Shown here: piece by piece, positions 1 through 4,499 of the stretch
How the letters are laid out: the number at the start of each line of letters is the position of its first letter
Position numbering within the stretch: the stretch's first letter is position 1
Assembly (NCBI GenBank): GCA_947458565.1
Contig: CANGZK010000073.1
Coordinates: forward strand, 1-5,929
Reading direction: 5' to 3'
Source of the DNA: Acidimicrobiaceae bacterium
Lineage (GTDB): Bacteria > Actinomycetota > Acidimicrobiia > Acidimicrobiales > Ilumatobacteraceae
Length of the DNA stretch: 5,929 nt
The notes under the pieces: generated by a model
Database searches by the model: none
The model's input: only the letters and a program-made list of their open reading frames with translations
What the model was told of the DNA's origin: nothing
Made by a program: the position numbers and the translations under genes

Positions 1-1
1 C

Positions 2-1201
2 CTTGAAGGTCAACCCATTTCCAATGGCAATATTGCACTCAAAAATGCCAATCACATTTCTACGTACACCACCGAACACGTCAAACGATTTATACGTGCA
101 GGACTTGTGATTTTTGGTCGCGGCAACTCACCAGAGTTTGGAAGCGTGCCCACCACAGAACCCGAGGCTTGGGGCCCAACTCTCACACCGTGGGACACCA
201 GCAGGATCTCTGGCGGATCAAGTGGCGGCAGCAGCGCAGCAGTTGCTGCAGGCATCGTTCCGGCAGCGCATGCCACAGATGGTGGCGGCTCAATTCGAAT
301 CCCTGCTGCATGTTGCGGTCTTGTCGGACTCAAAGTCAGTCAAGGTCGAATTACTGCTGCACCAATGAGAGACGAAACAAATCTTGGTGTCGAACACGTA
401 GTAACGCGCACTGTGCGCGACTGCGCTGCGCTACTCGATGCAACGCATGGCCCGGGTGTTGGAGATCGGGTCATTGCACCTACTCCATCGCGATCATTTC
501 TCAGCGAGGTTGGTGCACCCGTCGAAAAACTTCGCATCGGCTTTCTTGATCATCGTCCTCTGGCGGGAGACATCGACCACGAGTGCGTCCTGGGTGTCCA
601 AAATGTCGCCAAGCAACTCGAGCAACTCGGCCACTTTGTTGATGCTTCGTGGCCATTGGCACTTGAAGACGCATCGTTCCCTCCGCGCTTCACTGCTATT
701 TGGGGAACAAACATGTCTGTTGCTTGCGAAACAACGGCAGCACTACTTGGCCGCGAAGTTACAAGTGACGATTTCGAACTCGTCAATTGGACAATGGCAC
801 AGTATGCGAAGGGCACTTCAGCAACGACTTATGCAAGTGCAATTCTTGCTACGTCGCATTATCGACGTGCAATCGCACAGTGGTGGGATGATGGTTGGGA
901 CATTCTCGTAACGCCAACTGTCAGTCGCGTGCCGCTCAAGGTTGGGCAATTTGCCAACGATCCCAAAGACCCAATGAAACCAATGAAGGTTGCTGGTGAC
1001 TTCGTTGCGTTTACTGCTGCGTTCAACACGAGTGGTCAACCCGCAATCAGTTTGCCATTGCACTGGACTCCAGAAGGAGTGCCAATCGGAATTCAGTTAG
1101 TTGCCGCCTATGGCCGCGAAGATATCTTGTTGCGTTTGGCTGCCCAACTTGAAGTTGCAATGCCGTGGGCACAACGACGACCCGCAATGAAAGATCTGTA
1201 G
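2..1201 (+). CDS. Amidase-signature family hydrolase, 5' end outside the window
   Basis: This is an amidase-signature (AS) enzyme, a family of serine hydrolases that cleave carboxamide bonds. The visible part is 399 residues and the reading frame is open to the left edge; AS enzymes are usually about 450-500 residues, so the N-terminus is missing. The AS core is plain: GGSSGGSS at about residues 71-78 of the fragment, with Ser73 as the expected cis-serine, and DGGGSIRIPA at 93-102, with Ser97 as the nucleophile. The 24-residue spacing between them is the one known from FAAH. The catalytic lysine normally lies just before the EGxP-type segment that opens this fragment, so it should be just outside the window. 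The C-terminal segment QPAISLPLHW...GVPIGIQLVA is also typical. The GTG at 107 is internal (AGLVIFGRGNSPEFG is conserved) and is not the start. Substrate is unknown; the sequence after the core resembles broad-range or NylA-like amidases rather than GatA. It runs towards the tRNA genes, with only 21 bp between stop and tRNA end. Confidence 0.93.
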   Translation, partial: LEGQPISNGNIALKNANHISTYTTEHVKRFIRAGLVIFGRGNSPEFGSVPTTEPEAWGPTLTPWDTSRISGGSSGGSSAAVAAGIVPAAHATDGGGSIRIPAACCGLVGLKVSQGRITAAPMRDETNLGVEHVVTRTVRDCAALLDATHGPGVGDRVIAPTPSRSFLSEVGAPVEKLRIGFLDHRPLAGDIDHECVLGVQNVAKQLEQLGHFVDASWPLALEDASFPPRFTAIWGTNMSVACETTAALLGREVTSDDFELVNWTMAQYAKGTSATTYASAILATSHYRRAIAQWWDDGWDILVTPTVSRVPLKVGQFANDPKDPMKPMKVAGDFVAFTAAFNTSGQPAISLPLHWTPEGVPIGIQLVAAYGREDILLRLAAQLEVAMPWAQRRPAMKDL

Positions 1202-1222
1202 TCGCTTCGATCGCGCAATGAG

Positions 1223-1295
1223 CAGCCCCAACGGGATTCGAACCCGTGCCGCCACCTTGAGAGGGTGATGTCCTAGGCCACTAGACGATGGGGCC
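1223..1295 (-). tRNA. tRNA-Glu (anticodon CUC)
   Basis: The minus strand folds as a standard 73-nt tRNA. The acceptor stem is GGCCCCA paired with TGGGGCT (G1-U72 wobble), the anticodon stem is TCACC/GGTGG around loop CTCTCAA, and the T arm is ACGGG-TTCGAAT-CCCGT. The anticodon CTC reads GAG, so this is tRNA-Glu, with discriminator G73. CCA is not encoded (the bases after G73 read CTC), so the tail must be added by the CCA-adding enzyme. It lies downstream of tRNA-Gln and appears to have its own promoter box at 1307-1318. No clear terminator follows it before the end of the convergent amidase gene. Confidence 0.96.
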
Positions 1296-1306
1296 AAGTA
1301 GCAATG

Positions 1307-1318
1307 CAAGGCTATCGC
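1307..1318 (-). promoter_or_regulatory. Candidate -10 promoter element for tRNA-Glu
   Basis: Read on the minus strand this is GCGATAGCCTTG. It contains a TANNNT-type -10 hexamer (TAGCCT, 1314-1309) that ends 13 nt before tRNA-Glu position 1, which would give a leader of about 6-8 nt. The tRNA-Gln gene has an 11/12 identical element at exactly the same distance. No good -35 is visible; TTGCGA 15 nt upstream is the nearest candidate. The call rests mainly on the match between the two tRNA genes. Confidence 0.5.
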
Positions 1319-1321
1319 GAC

Positions 1322-1350
1322 AAAAAGCATCGCAAAGCGGGCGCTTTAGC
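1322..1350 (-). terminator. Weak hairpin plus T-run between the two tRNA genes
   Basis: The inverted repeat AAAGCG-GG-CGCTTT (1334-1347) can be extended by two more pairs past a bulge on the minus strand (GCTAAAGC...GCTTTGC). Five T residues follow, 5-7 nt beyond the stem (1326-1322). It could end or trim the tRNA-Gln transcript. The loop is small and the T-run is displaced, so this is a poor intrinsic terminator. It may instead be part of the tRNA-Glu promoter region or have no function. Confidence 0.25.
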
Positions 1351-1359
1351 AGAGCAGCG

Positions 1360-1431
1360 TTGGGGAGCAAGGAATCGAACCCTGAATAACAGAACCAGAA
1401 TCTGCTGTGTTGCCAGTTACACCACTCCCCA
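1360..1431 (-). tRNA. tRNA-Gln (anticodon CUG)
   Basis: The minus strand gives a 72-nt tRNA. The acceptor stem is TGGGGAG paired with CTCCCCA, the anticodon stem is GCAGA/TCTGT around loop TTCTGGT, and the T arm is CAGGG-TTCGATT-CCTTG. The anticodon CTG reads CAG, so this is tRNA-Gln. The first pair is U1-A72, a known recognition feature for the GatCAB transamidation route and also for GlnRS. Discriminator is A73, and CCA is not encoded (the bases after A73 read CGC). It starts 44 nt after the DUF218 stop codon and could also be reached by read-through from gltX. Confidence 0.95.
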
Positions 1432-1442
1432 GAGTGACGGGT

Positions 1443-1454
1443 CAAGGATATCGC
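1443..1454 (-). promoter_or_regulatory. Candidate -10 promoter element for tRNA-Gln
   Basis: Read on the minus strand this is GCGATATCCTTG. It has a TATCCT hexamer (1450-1445) that ends 13 nt before tRNA-Gln position 1, the same spacing and almost the same bases as at the tRNA-Glu gene. It lies in the 44-nt gap after the DUF218 gene, so the tRNA could be transcribed independently of gltX. No convincing -35 is seen. Confidence 0.5.
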
Positions 1455-1475
1455 CGTACCCAAAATCACCACACA

Positions 1476-2093
1476 CTATTTAGTCAGGCGCTCCAGATTT
1501 GCAAAACCAATAAGGTGCGCAACGGCAACCCCGAGCGCTTCACGCACATGTCGCGACACTGCGCTTGCCCCTCGCAATGGCGAAGTGCGGGTGGGAGAAA
1601 CATAAGCGACCAGATCCAAGTCTTGGGCAATGAGACGTGACCGCAGCGAGTGATATGGATCCGTGACGATGAGGACACTGTGCAACCCACGGGCTTGCAT
1701 AATTTTGCTCACTTCTATCAGTGACTCACGCGTCGTTGATCCGGTGTTTTCTTGCACGATTGAATCGGTCGGCACTGCGCTGATTAGTGAACCTTTAATT
1801 AGATAGTTTGCCGATGTCTCGGCTTCGGTAAATCTGTCACCCGGTTGGTTGCCTCCGGTTGTGATCACGAGTGGCGAAAGACCTTCTTGCCACAGTGCCA
1901 ATGCATGGTCGAGTCGTGCTTGCAATTGTGGCGATGGTCGTCCGTCGTATTGAGCAACCCCGAGCACAACAATGGCGTCAACTGCTCGTGCTTGATCGCT
2001 TTTGCCAACCCACCACACCTGCGCCACGTTGATGCACCCATACATAAGAGAGATAAAGACAAGCAAGCCGACAACTCGCGCGAACCTGCCCAC
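1476..2093 (-). CDS. YdcF/SanA-like DUF218 membrane-anchored protein
   Basis: This 205-residue protein has a hydrophobic N-terminal segment at about residues 7-24, probably a single membrane anchor or uncleaved signal. A DUF218 (ElyC/SanA/YdcF) domain follows, from about 38 to 195. Family motifs are visible: DAIVVLGVAQYDGRPS (39-54), TTGGNQPGDRFTEAE (78-92), ENTGSTTRESL (115-125) and VTDPYHSLRS (143-152). Bacterial members are linked to cell-envelope functions (E. coli ElyC, SanA), but their biochemistry is mostly unsettled, so no reaction is assigned. Cys20 follows LMYG, a poor lipobox, so I do not call it a lipoprotein. The start is GTG, 6 nt after the gltX stop. The AGG of a weak ribosome-binding site overlaps that stop (TAGGCAATTGTG), which points to translational coupling with gltX. 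A start at Met17 would remove most of the hydrophobic segment and is less likely. Confidence 0.88.
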   Translation of the reverse strand: MGRFARVVGLLVFISLMYGCINVAQVWWVGKSDQARAVDAIVVLGVAQYDGRPSPQLQARLDHALALWQEGLSPLVITTGGNQPGDRFTEAETSANYLIKGSLISAVPTDSIVQENTGSTTRESLIEVSKIMQARGLHSVLIVTDPYHSLRSRLIAQDLDLVAYVSPTRTSPLRGASAVSRHVREALGVAVAHLIGFANLERLTK

Positions 2094-2099
2094 AATTGC

Positions 2100-3515
2100 C
2101 TAGCCCTGCGCGCGAGCAAGAGCCGATTTGATGCGACGCAAAGATTCTTCGCGGCCAAGCAACTCAATTGGTTCAAACAATGGTGGCCCAACACTTCGTC
2201 CCGAGATTGCGATGCGCAACGGACCCTGCAACTTGCCGAGCTTCACATCGTGTTTCGTACCCACCGTCTCAACCGCAACCTTCAGCGATTCGGCATTCCA
2301 TTCAACAGTTTCAAATGCTGCAGCAATCTCGATAAGCGTTGGTACAGCAAAATCGGCACCAAACGATTTCGCAAATGCTGCATCATCAATCGGCGGCTCA
2401 GCCAAAAACAGAAAGTCGACAAGGGCACACACTTCAGCCATCACTGCCACGCGTGTTTGCACAAGCGCAGCCATTGCTCTAAACAACTCTGGCTTATAGC
2501 GATCGGCTGGCCACGGTGCAGCACTTGATGTCAGTATCACTTCGGCTGCGGTAATGAAATCTTCTAGCGGCATCATGCGGATGTACTCACCGTTAAATGA
2601 CTGCAGTTTCTTGATGTCAAAGAAAGCTGGTGAGTGATTAACGCTTTCGAGCGCAAACTGTTCAACAATTTGTTGCCATGGCACTATCTCGGTGTCGCCA
2701 TGCGGTGCCCATCCGAGTGTCATCAGATAATTAACCATGGCCTGAGGCAAGATCCCCTCTTCGCGATATTGCTCAACTGCCACTTTGTCACGTCGTTTCG
2801 ACAACTTCTTACGCTGTTCATTCACCAATACGGGCACATGAGCCCACACCGGTGGTGTTACGCCAAGTGCATTCCACAGCATTTGCTGCTTTGGAGTGTT
2901 GGGCAAATGTTCCTCGGCTCGAAGTACATGCGAAATATTCATCGTGATGTCATCAACCACGTTGGCCAGCAAAAAGACTGGCGTACCGTTGCCGCGTAGC
3001 AACACAAAATCTTCAATCGTCGAATTCTCGAACTCCACTTCACCGCGCACAGTGTCGTGCACAATGGTCTTTCCCGCCGGCACCTTAAACCGCAATACAT
3101 GACCCTGGCCAGGTGCAAGGCCGCGGTCGCGCGAATAGCCGTCGTAGCCATTGAGGCCCGCAGCTTTGGCACGCTCCTGAATCTGCTCTGATGTCAGGTC
3201 GCAGTAATAAGCGTTGCCCGAATCAAACAACCGCTGGGCAGCAGCAACATGTTCGGCGGCGTAGGTCGACTGAAAATATGGTCCTTCGAAATGCGGGTCG
3301 TTACTGTCAATGCCAATCCACGCAAGTGCATCGATGATTCCTTGCGTCCATTGCGGCTCGTTGCGCGACTCGTCGGTGTCTTCAATGCGCAACACAAACG
3401 TGCCGTTATTTTTGAGTGCAAGCAGCCAGTTGTAGAGGGCCGTTCGCGCGCCACCCACATGGAAATATCCGGTTGGTGATGGAGCAAATCGATAGCGCGG
3501 TGTGGCAGTTGACAT
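2100..3515 (-). CDS. gltX: Glutamyl-tRNA synthetase (GluRS)
   Basis: This cytoplasmic class Ic aminoacyl-tRNA synthetase joins glutamate to tRNA-Glu using ATP. At 471 residues it has the family's normal length. The Rossmann catalytic domain opens with RFAPSPTGYFHVGGARTALY (9-28), in which HVGG (19-22) is the HIGH signature. LRIEDTD (42-48) and the RAEEHL segment (199-204) are typical of glutamate enzymes. KLSKR at 237-241 is the KMSKS loop. The helical anticodon-binding domain fills about 320-471 and ends with PPLFEPIELLG. Only one cysteine (C105) is present where E. coli GluRS has its zinc site, so this is a zinc-free type. The ATG start puts the signature at the usual distance from the N-terminus. 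The two tRNA genes downstream are substrates or near-substrates. Many actinobacteria lack GlnRS and let GluRS also load tRNA-Gln for GatCAB; whether this enzyme does so cannot be read here. Confidence 0.98.
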   Translation of the reverse strand: MSTATPRYRFAPSPTGYFHVGGARTALYNWLLALKNNGTFVLRIEDTDESRNEPQWTQGIIDALAWIGIDSNDPHFEGPYFQSTYAAEHVAAAQRLFDSGNAYYCDLTSEQIQERAKAAGLNGYDGYSRDRGLAPGQGHVLRFKVPAGKTIVHDTVRGEVEFENSTIEDFVLLRGNGTPVFLLANVVDDITMNISHVLRAEEHLPNTPKQQMLWNALGVTPPVWAHVPVLVNEQRKKLSKRRDKVAVEQYREEGILPQAMVNYLMTLGWAPHGDTEIVPWQQIVEQFALESVNHSPAFFDIKKLQSFNGEYIRMMPLEDFITAAEVILTSSAAPWPADRYKPELFRAMAALVQTRVAVMAEVCALVDFLFLAEPPIDDAAFAKSFGADFAVPTLIEIAAAFETVEWNAESLKVAVETVGTKHDVKLGKLQGPLRIAISGRSVGPPLFEPIELLGREESLRRIKSALARAQG

Positions 3516-3523
3516 CTCTCAAC

Positions 3524-3529
3524 AGGTTA
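3524..3529 (-). promoter_or_regulatory. Candidate -10 box for gltX, implying a leaderless mRNA
   Basis: TAACCT on the minus strand ends 8 nt before the gltX ATG. At normal -10 to start-site spacing, transcription would begin at or within a base or two of the start codon. The only purine-rich stretch before the ATG (GAGAG) directly abuts it and is too close to act as a normal ribosome-binding site. No good -35 is visible. Confidence 0.4.
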
Positions 3530-3560
3530 TCTCGGCGTGTCGATCAGCGACGGCGTCCAC

Positions 3561-3566
3561 TACCCT
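3561..3566 (+). promoter_or_regulatory. Candidate -10 box for the DUF2237 gene, implying a leaderless mRNA
   Basis: TACCCT ends 7 nt before the ATG at 3574, so the predicted transcription start coincides with the start codon. There is no purine-rich ribosome-binding site between the box and the ATG (the spacer is TCTCACA). The box lies in the 58-bp divergent gap shared with gltX. Confidence 0.4.
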
Positions 3567-3573
3567 TCTCACA

Positions 3574-3951
3574 ATGGCTGACACAACTCGCACCAACCAA
3601 ACCAATGTTTACGGTGAAGCACTCGACAGCTGTTGCACCTCGCCAATGACTGGTTTCTTTCGCACTGGATGCTGCGAAACAAGTGGCGATGATGTTGGTG
3701 TTCACACAGTGTGCGCCATTGTGACAACTGAGTTCTTGGCATTTTCAAAGTCAGCGGGTAACGACCTTTCAACGCCAATGCCTCAATATGGTTTTGCTGG
3801 GCTCAAAGATGGTGATTCGTGGTGTCTGTGTGCAGGCAGATGGCAAGAAGCATTCGAAGCTGGTCATGCACCGCGAGTGAATTTGCGTGCAACTCATGTG
3901 CGCACACTTGAGTTTGTTGATTTGGCTGACCTAGAAAAATTTGCGATCTAG
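3574..3951 (+). CDS. DUF2237 family protein (COG3651 type), function unknown
   Basis: This is a small soluble protein of 125 residues, the usual size for the DUF2237 family. Family hallmarks run along its length: NVYGEALDSC (11-20), MTGFFRTGCC (25-34), DVGVHTVCA (40-48), GNDLSTPMP (62-70), FAGLKDGDSWCLCAGRW (74-90) and ATH (106-108). Seven cysteines (20, 21, 33, 34, 47, 84, 86) and several histidines suggest metal binding or redox chemistry, but that is inference; I know of no established function. I chose the ATG at 3574. The in-frame ATG at 3502 would add 24 unconserved residues and run into the gltX coding region. It is transcribed away from gltX, and its stop lies 11 bp from the stop of the convergent gene. 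Whether it is linked in function to either neighbour is unknown. Confidence 0.88.
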   Translation: MADTTRTNQTNVYGEALDSCCTSPMTGFFRTGCCETSGDDVGVHTVCAIVTTEFLAFSKSAGNDLSTPMPQYGFAGLKDGDSWCLCAGRWQEAFEAGHAPRVNLRATHVRTLEFVDLADLEKFAI

Positions 3952-3962
3952 CTAGCGCGAAA

Positions 3963-4487
3963 TCAAGCGCCAGTGAGTGCGCGCCACGACATTGGCATTG
4001 ACTTTGCCAATTGGTCGTTTGACAACTTGTACGTGGTTGCTGGGACCATGTCCACGAGCGCCCGTATCTCTGCGTAGTGATGAGCCGCATGGCCGAGCCC
4101 ACTAAACACTTCTCGACGTTTTGCCAGCAAGTCAGCCGGAGGCGAATCAAGCAGCCATCCCCAGATAGTGAGTGCAAAAGTCAAGTCGTGCATTACAGGA
4201 GCACGGCCAAACTGTGAAGCCCTGCTCAGTGCAATTGCAATTGTTCCCTGAATCGCATCATCAACCGATTCGCCCTCTTTGGTGCGCACGTTTTTACGAA
4301 TGCGTCGCGCAAGTGTCAATACATATCCCTGGTCTGGCCCCTGATTGCCAAGGCTCGCACCGCGCGGTTGGCGGCCGTCCAACATTCCTGGTCGATCAAC
4401 TGTCCAACTGCCTGGCACATGCTCTGGCGAGGTGTAGATACGTGGATTATTTGTTGGAAGAACTGGGGTGTGTTTTGGAGCAGCCAT
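3963..4487 (-). CDS. Conserved-looking protein of unknown function, downstream of cimA
   Basis: I cannot assign this 174-residue protein to a named family. It has no signal peptide or membrane segment. The N-terminal 35 residues are rich in proline and look disordered. Next comes a strikingly polar, constraint-like block, GRQPRGASLGNQGPDQGY (38-55), followed by helical sequence containing RASQFGRAPVMHDL (89-102) and WGWLLDSPP (109-117). A histidine cluster with a following tyrosine, HAAHHY (133-138), comes later. I have a recollection of similar proteins in actinobacterial genomes annotated only as hypothetical, which I could not check. The ATG lies 12 nt after the cimA stop, with no evident ribosome-binding site, so it is probably translated from the cimA transcript. 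Coding is supported by codon structure and by filling the gap between two genes exactly. Histidine-rich patches could bind a metal, but no reaction is proposed. Confidence 0.8.
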   Translation of the reverse strand: MAAPKHTPVLPTNNPRIYTSPEHVPGSWTVDRPGMLDGRQPRGASLGNQGPDQGYVLTLARRIRKNVRTKEGESVDDAIQGTIAIALSRASQFGRAPVMHDLTFALTIWGWLLDSPPADLLAKRREVFSGLGHAAHHYAEIRALVDMVPATTYKLSNDQLAKSMPMSWRALTGA

Positions 4488-4499
4488 ACGGCTTTGAGC

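Noticed and set aside
2..1201. GatA subunit of the GatCAB amidotransferase, suggested by the nearby tRNA-Gln gene
   Set aside because: The amidase core is generic and the region after the nucleophile lacks the GatA-type stretch I would expect; it reads like a broad-range amidase. Position next to tRNA-Gln is convergent, not operonic.
1202..1222. Bidirectional terminator between the amidase gene and tRNA-Glu
   Set aside because: The gap has only a short CGATCG palindrome and no T-run on either strand, so it cannot be called a terminator.
2031..2045. Lipobox in the DUF218 protein (LMYGC, Cys20)
   Set aside because: Met and Tyr at -3 and -2 do not fit the usual lipobox, so the segment is better read as a membrane anchor.
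1845..2528. 227-codon plus-strand open frame across the gltX/DUF218 junction
   Set aside because: It lies wholly antisense to two well-supported genes, is rich in Cys, His, Arg and Trp as shadow frames often are, and shows no domain-like pattern.
3502..3573. Longer N-terminus for the DUF2237 protein starting at 3502
   Set aside because: The extra 24 residues do not resemble the family, overlap the gltX start and would leave no promoter space; the family homology begins just after the ATG at 3574.
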